The notes beneath the pieces were generated by a model. It was not told the DNA's origin and ran no database searches. It saw only the letters and a list, made by a program, of their open reading frames with translations. Source: Umbilicaria muhlenbergii (lineage: Eukaryota; Ascomycota; Lecanoromycetes; Umbilicariales; Umbilicariaceae). From it: a stretch of 64,000 bases of DNA. Within the stretch, counting starts at the first letter, position 1. Every line of letters starts with the position of its first letter. The DNA lies in the NCBI GenBank assembly GCA_000611775.1, contig KK106983.1, forward strand, positions 4,655,818 through 4,719,817, given 5' to 3'. Positions 12,489 through 23,791 of this stretch are shown here, one piece after another. The translations under genes were made by a program, and so were the position numbers.

Positions 12489-13036
12489 NNNNNNNNNNNN
12501 NNNNNNNNNNNNNNNNNNNNNNNNNNNNNNNNNNNNNNNNNNNNNNNNNNNNNNNNNNNNNNNNNNNNNNNNNNNNNNNNNNNNNNNNNNNNNNNNNNNN
12601 NNNNNNNNNNNNNNNNNNNNNNNNNNNNNNNNNNNNNNNNNNNNNNNNNNNNNNNNNNNNNNNNNNNNNNNNNNNNNNNNNNNNNNNNNNNNNNNNNNNN
12701 NNNNNNNNNNNNNNNNNNNNNNNNNNNNNNNNNNNNNNNNNNNNNNNNNNNNNNNNNNNNNNNNNNNNNNNNNNNNNNNNNNNNNNNNNNNNNNNNNNNN
12801 NNNNNNNNNNNNNNNNNNNNNNNNNNNNNNNNNNNNNNNNNNNNNNNNNNNNNNNNNNNNNNNNNNNNNNNNNNNNNNNNNNNNNNNNNNNNNNNNNNNN
12901 NNNNNNNNNNNNNNNNNNNNNNNNNNNNNNNNNNNNNNNNNNNNNNNNNNNNNNNNNNNNNNNNNNNNNNNNNNNNNNNNNNNNNNNNNNNNNNNNNNNN
13001 NNNNNNNNNNNNNNNNNNNNNNNNNNNNNNNNNNNN
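12489..13036. other. Assembly gap (548 Ns)
   Basis: Runs of N. The left edge is inside the 56 bp tandem array, so the gap probably reflects array collapse. Open frames spanning the Ns are artefacts. Confidence 0.99.
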
Positions 13037-13069
13037 GGGGGGGTGCGGCGTTGCTGAGTACATTACGTT
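13037..13069. repeat. Right end of a third pogo-type element, CpG intact
   Basis: A G-run followed by TGCGGCGTTGCTGAGTAC and ATTACGT, then TA. This matches the right terminus of the pogo copy that ends at 11856, but with CpGs where that copy has TpG or CpA (TTACGT here, TTATGT there). The remainder of this element must lie in the gap. Confidence 0.6.
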
Positions 13070-13218
13070 ATTCATATAAGAAGTAGAGAGTATCATTCTA
13101 TGAGAACTCATCACAAATGTTTAACCTTGACAATCTGACACAGTACGTAATGTCACTCTGATTGATGTAATCTTTTAATCATATGTTATTGACTTAGGAC
13201 CTAACTCTTGGTTTCAAG

Positions 13219-14271
13219 ATGGTGAGCGCGCGAAATAACCTCGGTCCTTTAACAACGACCTTCACTCCACCATCATCATGCACGCTCAACGCACTCAGCA
13301 CAGATACCGCAGGCGTTGCCTACCAGGGCCAGGAGTGTACTGATGACACACTGTTTGATGCATCAACTTGCTGGCCTACAGCAACTGTGTCTGCTGCACC
13401 AGTACCCCCCTTCATGGGTTGGGGGGTATACTCACCAGGGCTTGTATGCCCAGATGGTTATACTGCTGCTTGCACAGCTACGACAGGTTCATCTGAGGCC
13501 TCTTCCTTTCAGTTTGAATTATTTTCAAGTGAAACCGCTGTGGGCTGCTGTCCTATGTAAGCTGCAAGAGGGAATCTCAGATGTGATCGTTCCTCACTTA
13601 TTCGTGGTGATAGTGGCTTCACATGCAGTCTCAGAGGTTCAGCAGCCCAGACCTGTGTTCTCTCAGCTACATCAGTCACTTTAAGCGGCGCAATCTGCCA
13701 CGGTTCAACGCTGCAAGGCAACGTCCTGATAATTCCCACAACAGCGACACTCACAACGCATTCTCCTTCAACTGCCAGCGGCAACACTTATCTTACAATT
13801 GGGGAAACAGCAATCCTTGCGCCACTTATTCAGCTTGTGTGGCAAGCATCTGACCTCACTAAAATCATCACCACCTCTTCCAATACCGCAACACCAACAG
13901 TAGCGCCGTCAACGAGCTCTTCCACCCCAAGCCCTACCCATTCAGCCGCACCTTCGCACGGACTCTCCACCGGCGCCAAAGCTGCCGTGGGTGTTGTGGT
14001 ATCTGTTGTCATCATTATTCTAACCGGACTATGCGCGTACATCTGTATTCGACGTCGGCGCCATGCTACTGCCGGTCCCGCAGCGCCTATCGTCTACAAC
14101 CCGATTGAGGAGTCTGGAATAGAATTGTATGACCGCCAACGCAGAGCGGAACTCACTGGTGTGCCCACTGTACGGCATGAACTTAGCGCAGGGGACATGA
14201 TACCAGAGTTGGACTCTGCGTCACTTGTCAAGCTAGGTGAGCAGAGCTCTACCAGGAAGGGGAGAAGTTGA
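13219..14271 (+). CDS. Single-pass Ser/Thr-rich cell-surface protein
   Basis: Proposed exons are 13219-13556 and 13629-14271, with a 72 bp intron (GTAAGC donor, TGCAG acceptor) that removes an in-frame TAA at 13558. The product is 326 residues. The extracellular part starts LGPLTTTFTPPSSC and has several Cys pairs (CPDGYTAAC, VGCCP), the signature of a widespread, uncharacterised Pezizomycotina surface family. A Ser/Thr/Pro-rich stalk follows at about 190-225, then GLSTGAKAAVGVVVSVV leading into a membrane span (about 230-252) stopped by RRRR, and a cytosolic tail of about 70 residues (EESGIELYDRQRR ... RHELSAGDMIPELDS). I see no signal peptide at this ATG; TAG closes the frame 21 bp upstream, so an upstream exon may be lost or unseen. 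Alternative: TAA at 13558 is a real CAA-to-TAA nonsense mutation. The gene is a GC-normal island inside degraded transposons. Confidence 0.75.
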
Positions 14272-14801
14272 AGTCTGATGTGTTGATTCCCTTTGCTTTC
14301 AATTCATACTTCTGATCTTGCGTCGCCTTGTCAACACAGGACTCAATGATGTGATGCTCCTTCAAAATTTAAATCAAGTTGATATTTTGACGCATAAGAC
14401 TTTGTTGATGAGAACGCAGAGTGAAGATTCAGTGACTTTTGCAAGATCTGTGAAAGTGAATTTGAGGGTACTGCCTATGATTGTTGAGTAAATAAGTGTG
14501 AGAAGAATTAAAACATTACAGCAAACAGTTATGATACATTTAATGATAAATGCCTAAAATAACCCCCCTCAACTTGTAAATTCCTGAAATAATCCTTAAA
14601 ACTTCATAACTCCTTATTTGACCCCTTATAAATATTGAAGTATAAAAATATCTTCACAGTTCTTTCCTCAATCAAGTGAATATTAAAGGACAAATTAATA
14701 ACAGTGTTTCACACTCTCTCAAGACTTATTCCTTAAAGACTGAGTTAAAGGTGAGTGTAAAAAATATTTATGTTATTGTATACTTATTAAATCATTGTAA
14801 A
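14272..14801. other. Spacer downstream of the surface-protein gene
   Basis: Composition slides from balanced (to about 14350) into AT-rich. A C-run (AACCCCCCTC) lies near 14562. I see no coding sequence or recognised element here. Confidence 0.5.
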
Positions 14802-15012
14802 TAATGAGAGATAAAAAACTCACACTTTTATGTGATATCTCTTGTTAATATCTACCAGATGTTGTGCACCTGGTAAGAAAATTAAAATGAGTTTAAAACC
14901 ATTGATCAGATTCATTGAGTCTACAAACATGACATCAAAGACTTATTACATATGATCAGCCTTCAAAAACATTACCTTAAATGCAACTTTAAAAGCTTAT
15001 TACACATAATCA
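14802..15012. repeat. Degenerate copy of the minisatellite leader and two units
   Basis: Aligns from end to end with 11871 to about 12080 (shared blocks AAAAAACTCACAC, GTTGTGCACCTGGTA, ATTGAGTCTACAAAC) but carries numerous C-to-T and G-to-A changes and has lost its CpGs. It is interrupted on the right by the LTR of element A2 at 15013. It lies in the same orientation as the intact copy, on the other side of the surface-protein gene. Confidence 0.8.
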
Positions 15013-17545
15013 TGTCAGGACTATGCAGATTATGAATTAATGCATGTGTTTTAACAGCTGACATTTAGCTACAGAGAAGAATTCTAGTTTAAGAAGTAAA
15101 AAGAAGAAAGAGCATGAAGATTAAAATCTTTATATGCATGTTAAGTTCATTAATCTAATCACTGCTAACCTGTTTAGTCATTCAGTTCAGTTCAGTTCAT
15201 CATTTGAATCATTCAGTTCAGTTCAACATTTAAGTGTAAACCTGACACTACTTCTCTCTTTATTTAATAAGCTCTGTGAGCTGATCATTTACTTTTCTGC
15301 TTTGTCATTAATGTATTCAGTGACTCAGCTGACTTACTTAAGTACCTCTCATGAAATGCCTCTTTCAGTTCAAGTGAGTGTTTAAATTCATCAGTGTTAT
15401 ATCAGGTCTTGTCAAATGAGTACTTTTTTCATGTCACTCTGTACTGTAGTTTGTTTTTTCATCAATAGTTATTGTTAATTTATTTAACTTCTCATTTCAG
15501 TTCAGCCTGTTCAGTTATTACAGGTGGCGGTGATGACTTGATTTATTTAAGCAAAGAATCATTCACAGTGAGTCATAATAAGAAAGTGTGAAATACAGAG
15601 TGTATTTTTATTGACTCAGGCAGTTCAAGTTTATATGCTTGAGTTGATATTTTCTTCTTGATTCAAAAAGGTCCTTCATTCTTGTGATTCAGCTTTTTGA
15701 ACAAGTGAGTCATTTAAATATTTTTTGTTGATAATCATATCAGGTCTTCTACCTAATATGTTAAGATTAATATTTAAATTTAATTTGTGAAGTCTTTCTG
15801 CTGAAATTGTGCTGCTGTCATGTCCTCTTGTAACATCATATGTAAAGCTTTCATATGATTCATTATGAAATCAGCTTTTTCCTTCAGAATTTGTTCTCTT
15901 GTCAGCAGCAGGGTAATCAATCATTCAGAGTCAAAGCTCATTCAGAAGTGATATTCTTTATTTGCAAAAAATGATGAAACTTTGATGAAGTCAGAATCTG
16001 CATTGTTAGCTGTAAACTCAGTCATTAACAGTTATTTTGCTCAGTCATCTTGCTGATAGTTCACAAATGCTTTAAGATATTGTTCAACATTTATATTTAC
16101 ATTTTCAGACTGCTCATCTGTCTCAAGGTGAAAAGTGATTGAAGGTTTTAATCTAATTTAAAGTCATTTGCATAAGTGTTTTCACAGTAATGTTACAAAT
16201 TGTGATTCTCAGTCTGATGTAATTATCTGTGATAATTCATGAAATCTTCATACATTATGAAGTAAGAGTTTAATAATATATTCAGTTGACATTCCTTCTT
16301 CTTTATTTGTTGAGTAAGAGATATAATGTCTCTTCTTGATTAATTTGTAAATGATTATCAAGATTATGTTGAGTCCTTCACTTTCAAGTAACTTGATAAT
16401 CAAGTTGAGTGAAATATCTTGTCATGAATGACTTGAAATTAAAAGTGATTTCAGAGTTCCTTGATACTGCTCATTCATGTTCTTTGTTCAGCGGCACATG
16501 TGGCAATTTTGAACAAAATGACTTATTGTTCAGTTCATTCAGAGTCAGTAGTAGGAGTATGCAAGCAGTCTTAAAGTCTTTCAGTGTTTAATATGTTTTA
16601 TCATCAGCTGTTCATGAGCTTCTTGAATCAATCATCATCATAATTTATTTTGATTTAAATCATTATTAATGCCTGAGACTCATACATGTTCTTGATAAAG
16701 CAGTCAGCCTGTGTCCTCAGTGCAGTCACTGAGAAAGATCTTTGTTGAATGTCTTGCCTTAATTTGTAATAAGTTTAAAATTTCCTGACAGAAGTCATCT
16801 GCTTTCACATAACAGATAATTAACTCATTTAAAGTTTCATTCAAAGCCTGTTCAGTTAATTTGTTCAGAGTTGATTCAGCTGATTCATTCAGAGTTGATT
16901 CAGCTGATTTTAAAAGATGAGGAGCTTTTTTCTTTTGTTTAATAATGATGCATGAGTTTAAGCAACAGTTCAGTAGCATGATTTAAGATTAATATCATAA
17001 TTACTCATTATTCTCATTCTTCTTTAGTCAGTCACTTGAGTGTTTAATGAGTGTATTCACCTTTTCATTTTCCTTGCCTGTTTGATATGTAATCACAAAG
17101 TTGAATTATGAGAGGAATTCAGCTCATCTGACTTGTTTATGAGTTAATTTCTTGATCATTATAAAGTACTTCAGGACTTTATGATCTGTTAAAATTTAAA
17201 TTAAATCCTCTGTTTCTGTCAGTTCAGCGTGTCATTCTTTTAAACTTTAAATGATAATCAACAATTCCTTGTCATAGATTTCATAATTGCATTCAGCTGA
17301 TATGAGTTTCTTAAAGAAAAATGTTACTGAATGCATTAATTTTTAATCATCTTTCTGAGATAGTACTCCTGTGAATATCAGATCAGATGAATCACATTTA
17401 AGATAAAATGTTCAAGTTCAGTCAAAGTGTTGTAATATTAATGTGTTAATCAATCAGTTCTTTAGTTCATTAAAGGCTTGAAGACACTGTTCAATTTACA
17501 TATTAAAGAATATGTTCTTGCCTGTTAATTTGATTAAAGGCTTTG
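15013..17545 (-). mobile_element. Ty3-type retrotransposon copy A2 (3' half only)
   Basis: The 3' LTR is 15013-15247 (TGTCAGG ... CCTGACA), followed by integrase and RNase H sequence closely parallel to A1 (3368-5660). Minus-strand remnants include HLLKSAESTLNESAESTLNK near 16850-16920 in the RNase H to integrase connection. The copy breaks off at 17545 within the reverse-transcriptase to RNase H boundary (GGCTTTG, which continues as GATTTTAAAATATTCC in A1), where an unrelated sequence begins with TGTAAG. Confidence 0.85.
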
Positions 17546-18149
17546 TGTAAGACTATAGCATCCCTTACTAAAAAGGGAAGTATAGTTGAGGTATGTGACA
17601 GCATGAGATATAAATGTATATAAGTTATATAATTCTAACTATATAAAACTAATAACTAAGGGATGAAGGTGAGATTGAGCAGTGCAGAGTTTTCATGTGA
17701 CTCATTAACATTGTTAAGCTGCTTATAGAGCACACATTCTATGCAAGTCTTAAATTATCATTAACTCATGACAATTGCCTCCCCTCTATGCGTCAGCCCT
17801 TCAGCGCAGAAAGGTGAGTGACTGATAAAAGACTCAATTAACTGATGAATCAATGACACAGTGTCAACACTGACTAAGTGAGGTAATAATGAGGTGAGTT
17901 AATCACATGAACATAAAAACTCTGAGAAGCAGAGCAGCAGCAGTGAAGTTGCAGCAGTGAAGTCATGACAGTGTTATGATAACACTACTCAGATCACAGG
18001 TGATGATATCACAATAAAAGCTTCAAGATATAAATATTATCAACTCCTCAACCTTCTGCTGTCAACTTTTGTGTAAGCAGTGATTCATCATCACAACATC
18101 ATCTTCACACACTTAAAGTGCACTCTCATTATCTCTGCAACATCAGTCA
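17546..18149. other. Possible LTR and adjoining non-coding relic
   Basis: The segment that interrupts A2 begins TGTAAGACTATAGC and holds a TATAAATGTATATAAG promoter-like stretch near 17610. A possible TG...CA terminal repeat could end near 17851 (TGACA), but no second copy is in the window to prove it. The rest has no open frame. It may be the end of the element whose coding relic follows at 18150. Confidence 0.3.
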
Positions 18150-18688
18150 TCATGCCTGTAAGTCAGAGAAGCTGACTCTGCACATGTGTTTTTAATGCAA
18201 GGCATTGTATAGCACCCTTTTATTGTCAAACACTTCACTGATGCTCAGGTGCAGCTCATCAAGTCATTTTAACTTTAATGCAATCATCATTTTATTAAAA
18301 ATACCACGCAAGTCTGTGACATTCATGTGAACATTAAGTGCATGTACTGTGTCAACTTTCATAAAGCTTGTCTTTCAGTAAGTTTAACATGCTCACTTAT
18401 TATACTTCACTGATGATTTAAGGTCCTTGCGCAGTTTATGTGCAAGATCAACACATTAATTCACTTAATTAATAAAGTTAATATTAATGCTTCTTCACCT
18501 GTCCTCCTGACTGCACTCAAGGCGTGTTAAAAGTGTTATAATAAGAAAGTAACAGCACATCTTCATATTCTTAATCATTATCAGAAGTTTTTAAAGTTTA
18601 AGTTTTTTATTAAGATCAGCCTCCTGCTCCTTAAGCAGCTTAAGCACATCAACATTACTCTTAAGAATATTCTGAATATCATGAGATA
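18150..18688 (+). pseudogene. Relic of a cysteine-cluster protein
   Basis: One frame can be read through a few stops: HPFIVKHFTDAQVQLI, then a cluster at 18279-18371 with Cys spacing C-(x11)-C-x7-C-x2-C-x6-C (core CMYCVNFHKAC), then a Lys/Leu-rich, probably helical stretch. The spacing resembles half of a Zn2Cys6-like cluster and matches the C-x7-C-x2-C core of the antisense relic in element C2. It ends at the B-family terminal repeat (18689). Function unknown; no longer translatable. Confidence 0.4.
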
Positions 18689-21443
18689 TGTTAAAAGCAT
18701 GATAAGATTAAACAATTTACATTAACTTCTGATTGAGCTTAGCGCGTTCAGTTAATTCTGCAACACTCACATATGTAGTTTTGCTCATCACTTAATGACT
18801 TCTTAGAATTAATCTCTTAATCATCATATCTGCATGATGAGCTCTGCATGATCTTGATATTAAATTAATTCTCATTCTCTTAATGTTCATAAGACAGTTG
18901 AACTGAAATAATCTGTTCAGAAAGGCATTGAGTTGTGTGTGTTGATGACTTCAAAAGACATTAATAACATAACTCTTTGCAACTACACCTCCTAAGTCAT
19001 ACAGACGTGTATCAGTCAACTTAAGTCATACAAAAACCTGAAAGCTCATGAAGCAGTCAAGTTAAAAGAACCTGTTATGATAAATGTGCAGCTGCTGTTA
19101 TCACTGAATACTCATGAAGCAGTTAAGTTGAATTTAAATAACCTGCATTCACCTTGCTCTTGTGAAAGAGCTGAATCAAAAGAAATCACTGAACTGAACA
19201 CTGAACAGAGGTCAAGAAAGGCATTAAATGCAGAACTTAAAAAGACAACACATCATCATTAATATGACACATGAGAGCATGATTTCACTGAATCAGGCTC
19301 AGAAAGAAAAGGCTGCTGAGGCAAGCTCATCTCATCAACATGAGCACAGAGATGAAGTAGAAGAAGCTCTTCTCAGTGTGAAGATGATTTATCTCAAACT
19401 AGATGCAACTCTCAGAGAACTTCAGAAGAGTAAAAAGATGAGAAAGTACTTTATCTCAACTGCATGACATCATGAATGAATCAGTGAAGATGACGCCTGT
19501 ACCTCTTATGACATTGTCAATGTTGAGCAGCTTCAGCACTGAGCAGAGATTAAGTCAGAGCAGTTTTTAAAAACCCTCAACACACTATGTGAACAGTGAG
19601 ACCTAGGCATGAAAATCAGTGAACAAGTTAATAATCTCATGATTGAAAAAGACTTCTTTACAAATGCTCTTGCAGAGGAGCAACATCATGTGATTTCTCT
19701 CAGTATCAGCTTTGTCACCCTAGACGTTAAATACCGCCTTTGAAAGGAAAGGCAATGAATTGAATGAGAAGACACTTATTCTTTAAATGTTTTAAACAGT
19801 TCAAACAGTGATAAGCATTTACAGAAGCTTCTTAATCCTTCTTTTTTAAATGACAGTATCAAACTCACCTGAGATAATTAAATAAATAAGATTCACATCA
19901 AGCTGTCAGTCAATAGTAATCACTTCTCAGAGGAGACTGATCACATGAGATATGTGTTGTCTCAATTGAGTAAAAAGACTGCTTAACACACTGAATCCTG
20001 CTCTTTATATGAGCCTTCAGTTGAATCATACTGAATGATTAATGATCTTCTGAAAGACTTAAAAGACATCTATGAAGATTCAGATAAACTTAAGAATTAT
20101 CACTGAGTTTACATTAATTTGATTTAAGAATTATTCAAGTTCTCTGACTTCTTTTTTAAGTTTCACTGTCTTTCAACCTTCCTGAGTTATGATGAAACTC
20201 AGTGTATAAATGATTTTTGAAATAAGATAACTTCTCATCTTCAGTCTGTCTTGACTTCTCAGATGATTCAGCTCACATCTTTTTCTGTCATGAAAGACTA
20301 CCTCATACACTTTAATAATGAACAACATGCCGCCTGAGCAGCCAAAGATCAAAAGGACATCATCTCAGTGTTAAATAAAAAAACAAATGAAAGATGTATA
20401 AATAAATCACATTTAAGGTGCCTGTCACTCAGCTCATGATGCATTTCATCACACCTCTGAACAGTTTGAACAATTGAAGAACCTCAATCAATTCATAACA
20501 TTTAATTGATAAGAAGAATGAAAACTGTTATATCTGTCATCATTCTGAGCACTCTGTCAGTGAATGCTTTCAGCATGTTTAACAATCATTTTCTTCCTTC
20601 AGACATGATGAGTCTGTCAGTGAAGTTCACATTAATTATGATGATTTCAGTTCTGAGTCAGAAAATGAATGACCTCTATTAAAGTCATGATTGAGGGTGA
20701 ATTAATTTCCCAGTGCAGCATGAACCTTTGTTGAACCTCAATGAACACTATTTGAACAGTCTGAACATTCTGAACAGTTTAAACAGCTTAATTGACTTAA
20801 ATGATGATCTTAAGCTTTTTACATTACAACTGTTCCTTATAATTTGCTTCTTTTACTCTCAAGGCTTTCTCATACTCTTTCAGGCATTGGTAAACACTGA
20901 TTGTACAACATATTCTCTTATTTACACTCAATTGATTCTCATGATCTGTGACAGGCTCAGGCTAGAGCCAGTTTCATTATTTAAACTGAAAAACATACAT
21001 AAGTTTGACAGGAACCTCATCAAAGGGAAAATTATTCATGTCATTTATCCTGATCTACATCTGAAGAAGCATAAGGAGATTATTGTTTTTATGTTGATAA
21101 TTAACTTAAAGCAGCATGACATCATCTTGAGAAAATTATGAATGAACTGAAATCAGCTCCTTTTGAACTTGAAGGATGACTTCATTGTCTTCAGAGAAGA
21201 TTTCCCTTCCTCAACTACAGAAAAGGTAGAGGCAGAAGAAAGATGTTCATCTTTTATTAAATATCTTACTTCTTCACTCCTGCCTTTCACTTTTATCATT
21301 TTAAAAACTTTACTTTTCACTCTGTCTTTATCTTCCTGAACAGTTTTTTGAACTGTTCAGATAATTTTTAAAATCCTGCCTCAACCTTCTTCAACTGCTG
21401 ATGATAATGTGTTCTCTGTTCACAGTGTGAAAGCAGCTTCATA
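18689..21443 (+). mobile_element. Ty3-type retroelement copy B1, plus strand, truncated
   Basis: Starts with TGTTAAAAGCATGATAAG, a terminal-repeat candidate also present (complemented) at 44172 and 31996. The gag and protease regions follow to about 21430, where the MITE-like copy 2 begins. Only gag and protease are present; reverse transcriptase and the rest are absent. The homologous minus-strand copy B2 covers 39693-44172. Confidence 0.7.
19077..21141 (+). pseudogene. Degenerate gag-protease of B1
   Basis: The gag relic starts near 19077 (SLNTHEAVKLNLNNLHSPCS) and includes a helical Glu/Lys-rich stretch at 19228-19467. A zinc knuckle CYICHHSEHSVSEC (C-x2-C-x4-H-x4-C) lies near 20535-20575. 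The protease domain is at 20880-21140: ALVNTDCTTYSLI in place of the expected LVDTGCTTYSLI, then LKQHDIILRKL, which resembles the 'DIILG.PW' end of retropepsins. Both key protease residues are altered, so the enzyme would be inactive. Several stops separate the blocks. Confidence 0.7.
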
Positions 21444-22383
21444 CATCAGCAATTTAACAAGTTAACTCTGAGCTAGTTTTTAACACTTTGAGCGCTCTGA
21501 GCTTCTGATCTCATGTCTCAGCTAACAGCCGCTCTTAGCACCTTCTGAGCGCTTTGAGCTCAACCTTAAATCTTGAGCAGAACATCAAAATTTTGTGATA
21601 AAAAAACAATTATTAAAACAATTGTTTAAACAAGTACACACACAGTGTTATAATAACAGTAAAACTTATAATAAGTAAACTTTTGCTAAAATTCACTTTT
21701 CTGCAATAAAAAATCATGATTTGTTGAGTCTGAAAGCACTGTATAAGTGTTGAGTTCTGAATATTTAAAGAACTTCAAGATTTTCACCACTTAAAAATTT
21801 ACACACTTTAATAACTTTTGCAACTCAACAGATATGAAGAAACTTTCAATGCATAAATTATAAAAAACAGTATTATCTATTAATGTTAAATTAAAAGTTT
21901 CTTCATAACTGCTATTGTTGTTAAGTTATATTTAATTCAAGTCTTCAATAGCGAAAAATCTTTCAAAAAAAGTCACATACTTTGAATAACTATTGCGCTT
22001 TTATACTTATAATATAACTTTCAGGTTATAAGTTGTAGAGAATAAGCTGTTTAAGAGTTTTCTTATACAAAGTTTCTTTTTATGTGTTGTTGGTGTTGAG
22101 TTATTCAAAAAGTCATTAAAAATCTGTTTATTAATGTTGTAATTTTCATCACTGAAAGTTTGAAATCAATATAACTTTTTAACAACAACAGTTATAAAAA
22201 AACTTCAAGTTTAAAGAGATTTAAAACTTTTCAATAAAAAGTTTCTTATTATTCATGAAGGTATAATAGTTATTTAAAGTGTAAGATTTGTATGAGCTCA
22301 TTTACTGCTCAGAGAGTGCTCTGAGCGCATAAAGTACTATTAACTAAAATCTTATTTTTGAGCAGGCTGCCAAGTTGTGGATG
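21444..22383. mobile_element. MITE-like element, copy 2
   Basis: Same ends as copy 1 (left CATCAGCAATTTAACAAG; complement of right CATCCACAACTTGGCAGC). Nearly identical to copy 1 over the first 470 bp and the last 160 bp. Between about 21920 and 22210 the sequence is the reverse complement of the corresponding block of copy 1, plus about 40 extra bases. It truncates B1 on its left and lies against the older C element on its right. Confidence 0.75.
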
Positions 22384-23017
22384 TTAATTAATGATTAATC
22401 ATAAACTGTCATCTGATTTTGGTACAAACATAACAGGTGAAGTCACAGGTGATATTAATTTACAAATTATGCTTATCTTTATGATGTCATCTAGATATAC
22501 CTTCAGTACATTGAGTTTAATTAAAAACATTAAGTATAACTTCCTGAATGAAGATTGCTGCCTTAATTTCAAGTCAATGACATGATCATGTAAATCTTTC
22601 TCAAGCAGAGACTGCTTCTCAGCTGCTTGAAATATGTCTGTGAAGTCATGATATTCAGGAGGTAAACTGTCATAAATATTATTATACTCTTTGTTGTATC
22701 ATAATGAGTTCATTTGTAGAGTATATTTTTTCATATTAATTACTAGGTCTGATGATCCTATTAAGTGTTTCATAATGAAAAGGTTGTTTATATGTAAAAT
22801 GCTCTTCAGCATCTTCTTTTCACTGACAGTGAATACTCAGTGTGCTGTGATATGCCTCACCTTTTTCCATAGGAATTTCCCCGTGTCATATTCATGATTT
22901 GAGTTTGCATTGACTAGGAAGGGTAACTTGAGGATAAAAGAAGTTAATGTGTTGTCTCATGTGACAAGAAAGTGACTGTTATAATGATAAAGTTGACTGT
23001 TGATATCATATGCTGTA
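22384..23017 (-). mobile_element. Older chromovirus copy C1, left part
   Basis: Minus-strand remnant of the protease to reverse-transcriptase entry region (a LPPEYHDFTDIFQ-like block near 22600-22670). It stops at 23017, where the LTR of C2 starts. The other half of C1 resumes at 31218. Across the C2 insertion the two halves join to a sequence homologous to 29245-29290 inside C2. Confidence 0.7.
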
Positions 23018-23297
23018 TGTAAGAGGCTGAGTGTACGACGGTCATCATAGTGATGTTTGAACGGGGTGTCATAGGCAATATAGTCATGATGAAGTCAATG
23101 CAATGATTATACATCTTTTATTTGATGGCAAAACTGATCACTGAGGAAGCAGGTTTCTGAACTTCCTTGTGAAGAGTTTTACTTGATGTCAAGGTGCTAG
23201 ATGCTGAGTCATCATGTTTATATAATGTCATATTATAGTGTTGTACTATAGTGTTGTACTTGTTGTACTGTCATACTATTATATGATGACCTTGACA
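23018..23297 (-). repeat. 3' LTR of C2 (280 bp)
   Basis: Plus-strand ends are TGTAAGAGG and CCTTGACA. Read on the minus strand it contains TATATAAA (complement near 23218), a likely TATA box, and short direct repeats around the ACTATAG/TTGTACT motifs. It matches 30938-31217 base for base in length, differing at roughly two dozen sites, all transitions. Confidence 0.9.
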
Positions 23298-23791
23298 CAG
23301 CATTCCCCTTCTCATGATGTCATCCTTAAAGTCAATTGACTCTGAATCTGTCATCATAGACATCATCATGATGGCCTGATAAATGATTGATCATATAGGG
23401 TGAGGGTGTGAAACTGCACTAAGATAAGGCTGATCACATGCTTCATTTAATTGTGATGATATCACACCTGGCAGTAAGTTCCTTCTAACATAAACATTGA
23501 AATTAAAATGTTTATTATAGATTTAAAACATCCTTTCCTTGTGTTCCTTCTTCATCATCTCTCTTATAACATGTCATCATACTTCTTACAACTTTTCCAC
23601 AGCTCATTAAGTGACTTGATGACTTCATGACATTATCCTCATTGCAGAGGTGTTCACCTCATGAAGAGAGCATCATGAAGCTTGCAGCTCACAGCTCAAC
23701 ATTCTTGTGATGTCATACTTTCTGTCATACATCATATGAATGTTAACATGATATATAAGCAATCAATAATTGAACTCTTAAACTCATGATC

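Noticed and set aside
12446-13114. Long open frames on both strands around 12.5-13.1 kb
   Set aside because: They are almost entirely Ns; the few real residues come from the minisatellite and a transposon end.
13557-13580. A 24 bp intron (GTAAGC to CTCAG) in the surface-protein gene
   Set aside because: Too short for a spliceosomal intron; the 72 bp option ending at 13628 has a normal length and acceptor.
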